From Candidatus Tectimicrobiota bacterium (lineage in GTDB: Bacteria; UBA8248; JACPRG01): a DNA stretch of 20,169 nucleotides. Of the stretch, positions 7,430 to 15,596 are shown in pieces. Location: assembly GCA_016190025.1 (NCBI GenBank), contig JACPRG010000107.1:1-20169 (forward strand), written 5' to 3'. The notes beneath the pieces are model-generated. The model had not been told where the DNA came from and made no database searches. It saw nothing but the letters and a program-made list of their open reading frames with translations. The position numbers were made by a program, and so were the translations under genes. Numbering within the stretch: position 1 is the first letter of the stretch; every line of letters begins with the position of its first letter.

Positions 7430-8617
7430 ATGCCGCGGATTTTCTCGGGCTCACTTCTCCATCGCCCTGAACGGCCGGCCGAGGCCGCAAGGCGCCTGAG
7501 ACGGGGGCTGGCTTCGGTCCTGCTCCTCATCTCCGCGGGCGTCGCGGCGACACCGGACGCCCGGGCGAAGACCGGCTGCTCCGCGCCGCTTCCCGACCTC
7601 TACGAGAAGGTCTCGCCGGCGGTGGTCTTCATCTCGGCCGTCTCCATCGACCCCTTCCGGGTCAAAGACCGGATCCACACGTCCATCGGCTCCGGCTTCA
7701 TCATCAGCAAAGAGGGCCTCGTCCTGACGAACTCCCACGTGGTCTTCGGCCGCCAGGCGATCACGGTGACCCTGGACGACGGGACCCGGGTGAGCGCGAA
7801 CCTCCTGGGAGCGGACCCCATTTTGGACCTGGCCGTCCTCCGCATCGCCGCGCCCGGCAAAAAGCTCCCCGTCCTCACCCTGGGCGACTCGAAGGGGGTC
7901 CGCACCGGGGAGGAGGTCATCGCCATCGGCAACCCCTTCGGCCTGGAGCAGACGTTGACGCGGGGGATCGTCTCGGGCGTCAACCGGATCCTGCCGGAGT
8001 CCGTCCACAGCATGATGCTTCCGCTCATCCAGACCGACGCGTCCATCAACCCCGGCAACTCGGGCGGGCCCCTGCTGAACCGGTGCGGCGAGGTGATCGG
8101 CATCAACACGGCGGTCCTGACGGAGGCGCAGAACATCGGCTTCGCCGTGCCCGTCAACGTCGCTAAACAGGTCCTGCCCCAACTGTTGAAAAAGGGGCGC
8201 GTCGTCCGGCCCTGGTTCGGCGCCAGCGGCAAGTGGATCGAGAAGGACGTGCGAAAGCTCCTGAACTGGCCGCTGGTGGACGGCTTTCTGGTCGAGACCA
8301 TCGAGCCGGGGAGCCCCGCGGAGGCGGCTGGGGTGCGGGGAGGGCGAGTCCCCATCACGATCGAGGGGGAGGAGTTCCTCCTGGGCGGGGACATCATCAC
8401 CGCCGCCGACGGGCAGCCCCTGAACAGCCCGGAGAAGGTGGAGAAGTTCGTCCAGTCGCTGAAGGTGGGCGCCACGGTCCGGCTGACCCTCTTTCGGGAG
8501 GGAAAGACGCGCAAGGTGGAAATCCGCCTTCCGGAGCGGCCCCTCCTGCCGGGCGACGCGCCTTCCGACCGGCGCAGCACACTGTCGCCGATGCGGTCGG
8601 TCCGGCCGAATCCGTGA
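7430..8617 (+). CDS. HtrA/Deg-like serine protease with one PDZ domain
   Basis: A 395-residue periplasmic trypsin-fold protease. The signal peptide has an Arg-rich start (RRLRRGLASVLLLISAG, about 21-37) with likely cleavage near DARA-K at 46. The catalytic triad is visible: His103 in LTNSHVV, Asp133 in ILDLAVLRI, and Ser211 in NPGNSGGPLL. A single PDZ domain occupies about 280-375 (VDGFLVETIEPGSPAEAAGVRGG, GGDIITAADGQPL, VRLTLFREGK). Length and one PDZ fit the DegS/HtrA group rather than two-PDZ DegP, but a cleavable-looking signal rather than an anchor suggests a soluble protein. The C-terminal tail is unstructured. ATG 7430 is preceded by CGGAG. It lies 77 bases after the ligase gene on the same strand, so it may belong to the same envelope-maintenance group, though such proteases are widespread and adjacency alone is weak evidence. 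Confidence 0.88.
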   Translation: MPRIFSGSLLHRPERPAEAARRLRRGLASVLLLISAGVAATPDARAKTGCSAPLPDLYEKVSPAVVFISAVSIDPFRVKDRIHTSIGSGFIISKEGLVLTNSHVVFGRQAITVTLDDGTRVSANLLGADPILDLAVLRIAAPGKKLPVLTLGDSKGVRTGEEVIAIGNPFGLEQTLTRGIVSGVNRILPESVHSMMLPLIQTDASINPGNSGGPLLNRCGEVIGINTAVLTEAQNIGFAVPVNVAKQVLPQLLKKGRVVRPWFGASGKWIEKDVRKLLNWPLVDGFLVETIEPGSPAEAAGVRGGRVPITIEGEEFLLGGDIITAADGQPLNSPEKVEKFVQSLKVGATVRLTLFREGKTRKVEIRLPERPLLPGDAPSDRRSTLSPMRSVRPNP

Positions 8618-8634
8618 CGGCGGCGTCCCGGGTC

Positions 8635-8646
8635 GTCCCGCGGGAC
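8635..8646. repeat. Perfect 12-bp palindrome after the protease gene
   Basis: GTCCCGCGGGAC reads the same on both strands and sits 18 bases after the protease stop. GGGTC (8630-8634) and GACCC (8644-8648) provide an alternative hairpin. No T run follows, so terminator function is unproven. It contains the CCCGCGGG core also seen in other gaps of this window. Confidence 0.4.
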
Positions 8647-8707
8647 CCCGTGCCCCGCCCTCCGCGCTGAGGGAAGCGCCGGACGGTTCGATGAGAAGGT
8701 GTACGGC

Positions 8708-10822
8708 ATGACACAAAAGACGGGCCGGACGGCTTTGTGCGGCGGGGCCTTCCTCCTCTTGTGCCTGCTCACCCTCGCCGCCGCACAGGATCCCCCCTCC
8801 CCATCCGCAGCCCCGCCACGCAAGCCCGACTCCGTGTTTCAGCGCGAAAGCTCCCCGGTCACCTGGAAGACCCTCACGCAGCCCTTCCGCGACCTTTCTC
8901 CCCATCTGGCGAAAAGCATGGGCTGGGAGCGGGGTCTGAGGACGGGCTTCAAGGAGCGGGCGAAGGCCTATTTCACGCCCGACGGCCTGCTGGGGCTCCT
9001 CGGGTCCGGGCTGAGAGCGGGCGTCACGGTCGTTCTGGCGTTTCTCCTGTGGCGGTTTCTGTCGCCCTTCCTGCTGCGCGCGCGCCGCTCCGCGGAGGAA
9101 AAGCCCCGCGCGGCGGCGGCCCTGTGGGCCCGGGCGGGCGTCCGGCTCGGCCGGGACATCCTGTTCTGGGGGCTCGTCGGCTCCACCGGGTCCCTCGTGA
9201 TCTGGTTCTTCGACGCCAGCGAGCCCCTTCAGGCCGCGGCGATCTCGATCCTGGCGAGCCTCGTCCTGTTCCGGATCGGCCGCTCCTTGTGGACCCTTCT
9301 CCTGAACCCCGCATCCCGGCCGGATCGCCTCATCCCGTACAACGACGCCGGCGCCGCTCACGTCTTCGGTTACCTCAACCGGATGCTGTTTTTCGCGGCG
9401 GTGTGGTGGCCGGTGACCCAATTCTTCGCGGCCATCGGCTATCACGACGACTTCCAGGAACTTCTGTGGGTCATCTTCCGGCTGGTCATCTTCGTCCTGC
9501 TCATCCTCCTGGTCTCCAACAAAAACCTCGTGCTGGCCTCCATCCTTGCCAGAACCCGGATAGGCCGCCGGGCTTTGGAGTGGACACAAAACCTGTATCC
9601 CGCGGTCATCGGCCTGATTGCCGGGGTGTTCGGCCTCTACAGTCTGGGATACGTCCGCCTGGCCCAATTCATCGTGGCGTCGATAGGGTACTCGCTGGGG
9701 ATCCTGGCCGTGACCGCCCCCGTGGCGGGCTGGTTCCGCCGCCTCCAGCGAACCCCCGCCAGGACGGTCGAGCCGGAAATCCGGCTCCTGCCCGTTTCCC
9801 AGGAACGGTGGACGAGGCTCCGCGACCGGTGCCTGGACCTGTGCGCGATTCTAGTCTGGGCGGGGGCCGTCCTGGCCGTTCTCTCCATCTGGGGGCTGGA
9901 CCTGAAGAGTCTGCGACGCGCGGCCGGCCCCCTGACGGCTACGCTCTTCACCATCGGAGAGACCAAGGTCTCCGCGTGGGTCCTGGTCCAGGTCGCCCTC
10001 CTCCTCGGGGCCACGGTCCTGGTCTCCCGCTCGGTCCGCATGGTCCTGAGGCGGCGGGTCCTCCCCCGGACCCACGTGGACCTCGCGACGCAGCACACCC
10101 TCCTGTCCGCGCTGAACTACGTGTTCCTCGCCATCGGCTCGGTCATCGCCCTCCAGACCATCGGGGTGGACCTGACGGCCTTCGCGGTGATCGCCGGAGC
10201 GCTCGGTGTCGGGATCGGCTTCGGTCTTCAAAACATCGCCAACAACTTCATCAGCGGGCTCATTCTCCTGATGGAGCGGCCCGTCAAGGTGGGAGACTTC
10301 ATCGATGTGGCGGGGACCCTCGGAATCGTCGAGCGGATCGGCGCCCGGTGCACCGTCGTCCAGACGCTGGACAACATCGCCGTCCTCGTGCCCAACTCCA
10401 GCTTCATCAGCGAGCGGGTGGTGAACTGGAGCTACGGCAGCCCCGTGACGCGGCTCCACGTGAAGGTGGGCGTGGCCTACGGCTCTGACACCGCGCTCGT
10501 GGAGAAGACGCTCCTCGACGTGGGGAAGGCGCATCCCCTGGTCCTGGCGGACCCGCCCCCGCGGGTGAGTTTCACCGGGTTCCAGGACAGCGCGCTGGGC
10601 TTCGACCTCCTCGTGTGGACGAACCAGCCCGCCAAGAACATGCCGATCATCAGCGACCTGAACTTCGCCGTGGACCGGGCGTTCCGGGAAAAGGGGATCA
10701 CGATCCCGTTTCCCCAGCAGGACCTTCACGTCCGGTCCATCATCCCGCTTCCCTCCGGCGACTCGCTCAAGGAGGGCCAAGGTCAGCCTTTTCCATCGGC
10801 GAACCCGGAGAGCCGCGCGTGA
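8708..10822 (+). CDS. Large MscS-family mechanosensitive channel protein
   Basis: A 704-residue inner-membrane protein, longer than E. coli MscS (about 286 residues) and nearer to the multi-helix members of the family. It begins with a signal peptide (LLLCLLTLAAAQ, cleavage near 25), followed by a short periplasmic part and about eight to ten membrane segments from about residue 100. The MscS core follows (about 455-660). The pore helix region is GALGVGIGFGLQNIANNFISGLILL (about 495-517), with the beta domain signature ERPVKVGDFIDVAG and TLDNIAVLVPNSSF, then the cytoplasmic alpha/beta part. The pore helix has the expected Ala/Gly packing pattern. Such channels release solutes on hypo-osmotic shock. 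ATG 8708 is used because AGAAGG lies 8 bases upstream; GTG 8699 is in frame but leaves no room for that site. The gene is 90 bases after the protease and 55 bases before corA. Confidence 0.9.
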   Translation: MTQKTGRTALCGGAFLLLCLLTLAAAQDPPSPSAAPPRKPDSVFQRESSPVTWKTLTQPFRDLSPHLAKSMGWERGLRTGFKERAKAYFTPDGLLGLLGSGLRAGVTVVLAFLLWRFLSPFLLRARRSAEEKPRAAAALWARAGVRLGRDILFWGLVGSTGSLVIWFFDASEPLQAAAISILASLVLFRIGRSLWTLLLNPASRPDRLIPYNDAGAAHVFGYLNRMLFFAAVWWPVTQFFAAIGYHDDFQELLWVIFRLVIFVLLILLVSNKNLVLASILARTRIGRRALEWTQNLYPAVIGLIAGVFGLYSLGYVRLAQFIVASIGYSLGILAVTAPVAGWFRRLQRTPARTVEPEIRLLPVSQERWTRLRDRCLDLCAILVWAGAVLAVLSIWGLDLKSLRRAAGPLTATLFTIGETKVSAWVLVQVALLLGATVLVSRSVRMVLRRRVLPRTHVDLATQHTLLSALNYVFLAIGSVIALQTIGVDLTAFAVIAGALGVGIGFGLQNIANNFISGLILLMERPVKVGDFIDVAGTLGIVERIGARCTVVQTLDNIAVLVPNSSFISERVVNWSYGSPVTRLHVKVGVAYGSDTALVEKTLLDVGKAHPLVLADPPPRVSFTGFQDSALGFDLLVWTNQPAKNMPIISDLNFAVDRAFREKGITIPFPQQDLHVRSIIPLPSGDSLKEGQGQPFPSANPESRA

Positions 10823-10877
10823 GCGCCCCGCCGAGACCGCCCGCGGCCCTGGGCGCGCCCCGCGAAGGAGCCTAGCC

Positions 10878-11948
10878 ATGTCGAAAGCCCGGAAGCGAAT
10901 CTCGAGGACTGCGAAGGTCGGTCTTCCCCCGGGAACCCTCGTCCACATCGGCGAGAGAAAGCTCGAGACGGCCCGGATCACCGCCATTCATTACGACGAA
11001 TCGAGTCTGGAAGAGATCGAAATCGACAACGTTCAGGACTGCCTGGCCCTGAAGGAGAGGCCCCCGGTCAACTGGATCAACATCGACGGCGTCCACGACG
11101 TGGAAGTCCTGGAAACGCTCGGCGGCCATTTCGGCCTGCACCCTCTCGTGCTGGAGGACATCGTCAATACCGCCCAGCGGCCCAAGATCGAGGACCACGG
11201 CGACTACGTCTACGTCGTATTGAAGATGCTGTCTCACGATGAGAAGAACCACGGGATATCCTCCGAGCAGGTCAGCCTGATCCTCGGGCGGTCCTTTGTC
11301 CTCTCTTTCCAGGAGAGGGCGGGGGACGTTTTCGATCCCGTCCGGAAGCGGATCCGCGCCGGCCGGCCCGCCCTGCGGAAAAGCGGGCCCGATTATCTGG
11401 CCTACTCCCTCCTGGACGCCATCGTGGACAACTACTTCATCATCCTCGAAAAGATGGACGAAAGGATCGAAGAGCTGGAAGACAAATCCATCACGGACCT
11501 GACCCCAAAAACCCTCCAGGGAATCCACAACCTGAGGAGAGACCTGATCTTTCTGGGCCGATCGGCCTGGCCCCTGAGGGAAATCCTGGCCCACTTGACG
11601 CGAGAAGACTCGCCGCTGATTCAGGAAGGCACGCAGATCTACCTGCGCGACGTTTACGACCACACCGTCCAGGTGATCGACAACATCGAAACGTTCCGGG
11701 AGAGGGTCTCCGGCGTGCAGGAAATTTACCTGTCGAGCCTCAGCAACAACATGAACAGCATCATGAAGTTCCTGACGATCATCGGGACCATCTTCATCCC
11801 CCTGACGTTCATCGTGGGCGTGTACGGAATGAACTTCAAGCACATGCCGGAACTCGGGTGGAAGTTGGCCTACCCGGTCTTATGGGTCGTCATGGTGAGC
11901 CTCGGCGTCGCCATGGTGGCCATTTTTTGGAAGAAGAAATGGCTCTAG
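10878..11948 (+). CDS. corA: CorA family magnesium/cobalt channel
   Basis: A 356-residue CorA protein. The large N-terminal cytoplasmic domain (about 1-290) includes the typical segment WINIDGVHDVEVLETLGGHFGLHPLVLEDI and the long stalk helix region with YLRDVYDHTVQVIDNIETFRE. Two C-terminal membrane helices follow (about 296-316 and 331-350), and the family's GMN signature is present as YGMNF at residues 316-320, followed by MPEL. The basic tail KKKWL lies in the cytoplasm, as usual. The protein forms a pentameric divalent-cation channel. ATG 10878 is preceded by AAGGAG at 10 bases. It is the last gene of the plus-strand envelope block and is followed by a 353-base gap, so transcription probably ends soon after it. 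Confidence 0.95.
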   Translation: MSKARKRISRTAKVGLPPGTLVHIGERKLETARITAIHYDESSLEEIEIDNVQDCLALKERPPVNWINIDGVHDVEVLETLGGHFGLHPLVLEDIVNTAQRPKIEDHGDYVYVVLKMLSHDEKNHGISSEQVSLILGRSFVLSFQERAGDVFDPVRKRIRAGRPALRKSGPDYLAYSLLDAIVDNYFIILEKMDERIEELEDKSITDLTPKTLQGIHNLRRDLIFLGRSAWPLREILAHLTREDSPLIQEGTQIYLRDVYDHTVQVIDNIETFRERVSGVQEIYLSSLSNNMNSIMKFLTIIGTIFIPLTFIVGVYGMNFKHMPELGWKLAYPVLWVVMVSLGVAMVAIFWKKKWL

Positions 11949-12301
11949 CGAAAACGCCCGCGGGCCGGAAGACGCCCCGGGCCGACGCCAGCCCCCGCCC
12001 CTTGCAACGCCGCTTCCCCGGCGATCCTCCCCGCAGCGCCTCACCCCGACCATCGCCCCATGATCCGGCGGGCGCCCTTTCGGGCGGTCACACGGGCGAA
12101 CGCGGCGAAATCCCGGAGCCTGGAACAAAGAGACGAAAGCGATTTCTTTCAGAAAGTTGACAGTCCTCAAGACCTCACACTACACTTCGGAGTCGAGCCG
12201 GGAAAAAGCAGGTGCGCGCGACTCTCCCGGCCTCGGGTCCCATCGGGGCCACGATTGCCGCCGTCGGGTTTTGGAGCCGTCCAACCAGGAGGAAACCGGC
12301 T
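11949..12301. other. 353-base intergenic region separating envelope and catabolic blocks
   Basis: No coding potential was recognised. It contains a GCCCGCGGGC palindrome (11956-11965) just after the corA stop, a small CGCCC/GGGCG hairpin (12073-12086), an AT-richer patch from about 12120 with the inverted repeat CTTTC-A-GAAAG (12146-12156), and the promoter at 12157-12186. The Shine-Dalgarno AGGAGG (12287-12292) belongs to the next gene. The in-frame GTG at 12212 would add 30 residues with no family similarity. Confidence 0.6.
12157..12186 (+). promoter_or_regulatory. Sigma70-like promoter with perfect -35 box
   Basis: TTGACA (12157-12162) is a perfect -35 hexamer. TACACT (12181-12186) matches four of six -10 positions at an 18-base spacing. 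It would start a transcript near 12193, about 110 bases before the amidohydrolase start. The inverted repeat CTTTC-A-GAAAG (12146-12156) abuts the -35 box and could be an operator. Confidence 0.5.
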
Positions 12302-13237
12302 TTGAGGATCGACGCCCACGCCCATGAATATCCCGCCCCGTTCCTGGAGTGCATCGAGTCCCTCGTCCGCCGCGGGAAATACCCCGCGCCTTCTTACCCT
12401 CTGAACCCTTGGGACCCCGACGGCCACCTCGGGCTTTTGGATGAAGAGGGGATCGACTTGCAGGTGATCTCGCCCATGGCGGCCGTCTACCCGACGGACC
12501 GCAAAGAGGCGTCGGCCTTGACCCGCGGCGCCAACGACCCGCTCTGGGAGGCCTGCCGGGCGCACCCCGACCGGTACACGGCCCTCGCCTACATTCCTCT
12601 CGTCCCCATCGACCTCGGCATCGCCGAGCTCGAACGGGCCGCCGGGGAGAGCGCCACGCGGGGAGTCGTCATCGGGACGACCGTGAACGGGAAACCCCTC
12701 GACGATCCCGGCCTGGCTCCCTTCTTCGAGGCGCTGGACCGCACGGGCCTCCCCGCCCTCCTCCATCCCATGGACGCCTTCGAGCGCGAGGGCTTGCGAG
12801 ACTTCCGCCTCGACATCGCCGTGGGTTGGCTTTTCGAGACCACCCTCGCGGTCAGCCGCCTGATCCTGAGCGGGATGCTGGACCGCTACCCCCGCATTCC
12901 CTTCATCCTTTCTCATCTCGGCGGCGGCACGCATTACCTGATGGAGCGGATCATCCTTGCGGGAAACCGCGGCCGGATGAAAGACCCGGTCCGGGACTAT
13001 TTCCGCCGGTTCTACTACGACACGGCCGGGCCCGTGTCGGCGCAGGCAGTCGCCTGCGGCCTGAGCCTGGTCGGGCCGGAGCGGATCCTCCTGGGGACGG
13101 ACTATCCCTTCGGCCCCGAAGGGGGCAGAGAATTCATCCGGCGAGCCATCGCCTGTGTGGAGGGCGCCACGGATTCCGCCGAGGAGCGGGAGCGGATCTT
13201 TTCCGGGAACGCGCGGCGCCTTTTCGGCGGGCCGTAG
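12302..13237 (+). CDS. Amidohydrolase-2 family metal-dependent hydrolase/decarboxylase (ACMSD-like)
   Basis: This 311-residue TIM-barrel enzyme has the metal ligands of the amidohydrolase-2 family: D4-A-H6-A-H8 at the N terminus, His155 (LPALLHPMDA), His205 (FILSHLGGG) and Asp267 (LLGTDYPFG). Members are either hydrolases or non-oxidative decarboxylases such as aminocarboxymuconate semialdehyde decarboxylase; the sequence gives no clear choice, though the HLGGG and GTDYPFG segments are typical of the decarboxylase side. The start is TTG 12302: AGGAGG sits 9 bases upstream and the first residues MRIDAHAH match the family N terminus. It heads a plus-strand set under the promoter at 12157-12186, with a 44-base gap to the next gene. 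Confidence 0.88.
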   Translation: MRIDAHAHEYPAPFLECIESLVRRGKYPAPSYPLNPWDPDGHLGLLDEEGIDLQVISPMAAVYPTDRKEASALTRGANDPLWEACRAHPDRYTALAYIPLVPIDLGIAELERAAGESATRGVVIGTTVNGKPLDDPGLAPFFEALDRTGLPALLHPMDAFEREGLRDFRLDIAVGWLFETTLAVSRLILSGMLDRYPRIPFILSHLGGGTHYLMERIILAGNRGRMKDPVRDYFRRFYYDTAGPVSAQAVACGLSLVGPERILLGTDYPFGPEGGREFIRRAIACVEGATDSAEERERIFSGNARRLFGGP

Positions 13238-13281
13238 GCCCGCCTCGGGGTTTCGTCTCTGAGAGGAGGGGGGAAGCGAAG

Positions 13282-14319
13282 ATGAGGGAAGCGAGACGCT
13301 TTGTGTTCCGGTGGGCGTTTGTGCTGGCGTTCGCAGGGGTTGCAGGTTCGGGCGCGGGGGCTTGGGCTCAGACGCCCGTTCTGTTCTGCGCCTCTTGGGT
13401 GATCAACGCGGAGCGAACGCACGTGATCGTAGCCCTCGATAAGGGGTACTTCAAGGCCGAGGGCCTCGACGTGGACTTTGTCCGAGGCAGCGGGTCCGGG
13501 GACACCTTCCGGCGCGTGGGCATCGGGAGCTGTCGATTCGGCGAGACGGCCGCGGGCGCGGCCATCCTCGGCAGGGCCCAGGGCGTCCGGGGGAAACTTG
13601 TCGCCATCCACGGTTCTCGGATGGAGGAGACCGTCTATTTCTTCACCGGCTCCGGCATCCAATCCCCGAAAGACCTGGAAGGGAAACGGCTGGCCGGGGG
13701 GCCCAAGCAGAGCTCCAATGTCCTGATGTTCTCGGTCTTGGCCCGCGTGAACGGGATTGACCTCTCCAAGGTCCAGATGGTCCACGGGTCGCCGGGCGCC
13801 GTCATCCCCAGCCTCGGGGCGGGCCAGGCCGACGCCGCCCTCAGCTACTATCGGTCGCGCACCGCCTTTGAAAAGGTGGCCCAGCAGGCCGGGAAAGAGT
13901 TGCGGTGGATGCGCTTCGTGGACCACGGGTTGGACCTCTACCAGGACGGGATCACGGCTTCCGATGAGACCATCGCCAAGCAGGGCGACTTGATCATTAA
14001 GTTTTTGAGGGGGCTCTACCGCGGGATCGCCAATGCCCTGAATGACCCCGAAGGAGCCGTGGACATCTACATGAAGCATTATCCCGGACAGAGCCGGGAG
14101 TTCAGCCTTCGAACCCTACGGCTCACCCAGGAGGGCCTGTTCGACAAGCACTACGCGAAAGAGGGTTTTGGGCGGATCAACCGGGAAAAGATGGCCAGCA
14201 CCCTCCGGACCACCCTGGAGGCCTACGGAGCGCAGCACACTCTCACGCCGGAGGACGTCATGACCAACCGGTTCATCGATCAGCTCCCCCGGGATCTCCG
14301 GTTCCCGAAGAAGGGATAA
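13282..14319 (+). CDS. NMT1/THI5-like ABC transporter substrate-binding protein (first copy)
   Basis: A 345-residue periplasmic binding protein. The signal peptide (FRWAFVLAFAGVAGSGAGAWA) is cleaved near residue 29. The mature part shows the NMT1-like pattern: ALDKGYFKAEGLDVDFVRG (helix-strand after the first lobe), GIGSCRFGETAAGAAILGRAQG, SPKDLEGKRLAGG, and a C-terminal segment EDVMTNRFIDQLPRDLRFP. This family carries thiamine precursors, nitrate, sulfonates, taurine or aromatic acids; the ligand cannot be read from sequence. The frame is open upstream to 12826 but only as a shadow of the amidohydrolase; ATG 13282 with a purine-rich GAGGAGGGGGG stretch upstream is the clear start. No permease or ATPase gene is next to it. 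Confidence 0.88.
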   Translation: MREARRFVFRWAFVLAFAGVAGSGAGAWAQTPVLFCASWVINAERTHVIVALDKGYFKAEGLDVDFVRGSGSGDTFRRVGIGSCRFGETAAGAAILGRAQGVRGKLVAIHGSRMEETVYFFTGSGIQSPKDLEGKRLAGGPKQSSNVLMFSVLARVNGIDLSKVQMVHGSPGAVIPSLGAGQADAALSYYRSRTAFEKVAQQAGKELRWMRFVDHGLDLYQDGITASDETIAKQGDLIIKFLRGLYRGIANALNDPEGAVDIYMKHYPGQSREFSLRTLRLTQEGLFDKHYAKEGFGRINREKMASTLRTTLEAYGAQHTLTPEDVMTNRFIDQLPRDLRFPKKG

Positions 14320-14342
14320 AAAGGCTCCCTCGGTCCGGGACC

Positions 14343-14354
14343 CTCCCGCGGGAG
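14343..14354. repeat. Perfect 12-bp palindrome between binding protein and metalloprotein genes
   Basis: CTCCCGCGGGAG is a perfect palindrome 24 bases after the stop of the binding-protein gene and shares the CCCGCGGG core with other gaps. GGTCC-G-GGACC lies directly upstream (14332-14342). No T run follows. Confidence 0.35.
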
Positions 14355-14385
14355 AAAGACCCGACCGGTCAGACGAGGGGAAAGC

Positions 14386-15480
14386 GTGGGGCATTTTTGG
14401 GACCTGATGGAGGGGGCGCGCAACTGCGTCCAGGGATACACCTGCATCAAACCGGGGGAGAAAGTTCTCCTCTGGACGGACGGCTCCGCCGGGGTCGATC
14501 CGCGCGTGATCGAGGCCGTCGGCGTGGCCGTCGAGGAAGCCGGCGCCCAGTCGTTCCTCCTCTCTTCCGGCTCGGTCGTCCACCGCCTCAAGCAGCCTTT
14601 GCAAAAGCCCGTCCTCGCCGCCATGAGAGAAGTGGACGTTCTCCTGTCCTTTCAGCGCCTTGAGAACGCGGCCACTATCCACAATGACGACCTGTGCGGC
14701 CTCCTGCTTTCCACCCCGCTCCGCGCCACGGCCGTCATCAGCCTGACGCCCGAGCTCCTGGCCTCGGACTGGGCGCGGTTTCCCGCGGAGCTTCTCTTTG
14801 CCATCTACAAGAAGGTCCGCCAGCAAGCCCTCTCCGCCGGGACGGATGTCTTCCGCCTGACCGACCCCCACGGCTCTCACCTCACGGGCCGCTTCTCGTA
14901 CGGCTACGGCTTCAAGTGGCTGGACCCGCCCAGGAAGTGGCATTTTTTCCCGGGCGGGGACATCGCCGAGCTCCCGGCGCCTCCAGTCAACGGCACTTTG
15001 GTCTTCGAACAACTGGAAGGGTTCGAAGGGTTCCTGCGTGAGCCCATCCGCCTCACGATCGAAGACCAGTGGGTGACGCGGGTCGAAGGGGGGGAGGAGG
15101 CTCGCTGGTTTAAGAACCAAATGGACCGCTACGAAAACGGGAACTTCTTCTGCGAGGTCGCCATCGGAGTCAACCCGAAGGCCCCCCTCTCCGCAGGACT
15201 CAGGACCCGGGCCATGGACACCATCGCCCACCGCCACGCGGGGACCTTCCACTGCGCCGTGGGCGCGTGGGCCTCGGACATGAAGGTCGTCAGCAAATGG
15301 CACTGGGACGGGGGAGGTCTCCACCCCACCCTCACCATCGGAGAGGTCGCGCTCATCGAAGAGGGCAGGCTGACGGCCTTGGACGATCCGGAGATTCGGG
15401 AGCTCGCTTCCAGGTACGGACACCCGGACGACCTGCTGGAGGAGGAGGAAAGTCGGATTCCCTGGCTCCGGCCGGCTTGA
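14386..15480 (+). CDS. M29 aminopeptidase / NicX-like metalloprotein
   Basis: A 364-residue soluble protein without signal peptide. The C-terminal half has the spaced metal-ligand pattern of the M29 (AmpS/thermophilic aminopeptidase) superfamily: EVAIGVNP (Glu257), TFHCAVG (His289) and KWHWDGG (His306, Asp308). The PGGE block of aminopeptidases reads PGGD (Asp192). The same fold includes NicX, a 2,5-dihydroxypyridine 5,6-dioxygenase that uses a mononuclear His/His/Asp iron site, so oxygenase activity is possible. The fewer acidic ligands and short spacing between His289 and His306 make a two-metal peptidase less certain. GTG 14386 is the start, with GAGGGG five bases upstream. It is 66 bases after the binding-protein gene on the same strand and ends the plus-strand set. 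Specific substrate unknown. Confidence 0.72.
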   Translation: MGHFWDLMEGARNCVQGYTCIKPGEKVLLWTDGSAGVDPRVIEAVGVAVEEAGAQSFLLSSGSVVHRLKQPLQKPVLAAMREVDVLLSFQRLENAATIHNDDLCGLLLSTPLRATAVISLTPELLASDWARFPAELLFAIYKKVRQQALSAGTDVFRLTDPHGSHLTGRFSYGYGFKWLDPPRKWHFFPGGDIAELPAPPVNGTLVFEQLEGFEGFLREPIRLTIEDQWVTRVEGGEEARWFKNQMDRYENGNFFCEVAIGVNPKAPLSAGLRTRAMDTIAHRHAGTFHCAVGAWASDMKVVSKWHWDGGGLHPTLTIGEVALIEEGRLTALDDPEIRELASRYGHPDDLLEEEESRIPWLRPA

Positions 15481-15483
15481 CGC

Positions 15484-15518
15484 GAGAGAGTCCACGCCGA
15501 TTCCCTTGGCACTCTCTC
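15484..15518 (+). terminator. Inverted repeat downstream of the M29-like gene
   Basis: GAGAGAGT (15484-15491) and ACTCTCTC (15511-15518) are perfect inverted repeats starting 4 bases after the stop. CCA (15492-15494) and TGG (15507-15509) extend the stem to 11 pairs with one bulged C. A TTTT run follows at 15529-15532, 10 bases beyond the stem, so it is an imperfect terminator. Confidence 0.4.
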
Positions 15519-15542
15519 AGTCAAGAGGTTTTCCCCTTTCCG

Positions 15543-15568
15543 CCAAAACCAGCGGCAGCGGGGCCGCT
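15543..15568 (-). terminator. Hairpin downstream of the M20-family gene
   Basis: AGCGGC (15551-15556) and GCCGCT (15563-15568) form a 6-bp stem; read on the minus strand it is followed by GGTTTTGG. A wider pair, GTTTTCC (15528-15534) and GGAAAAC (15577-15583), encloses it. Its place between convergent genes fits a terminator, but the T run is short. Confidence 0.35.
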
Positions 15569-15596
15569 CCGAACGAGGAAAACGCCCCGGAGGCGA

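Noticed and set aside
12212..12301. In-frame GTG start upstream of the amidohydrolase
   Set aside because: It adds 30 residues without family similarity and lacks a well-placed ribosome site; TTG 12302 has AGGAGG at 9 bases and gives the family N terminus.
12826..13281. Upstream open extension of the first binding-protein frame
   Set aside because: It overlaps the amidohydrolase gene out of frame and reads as low-complexity shadow; the signal peptide begins at 13282.
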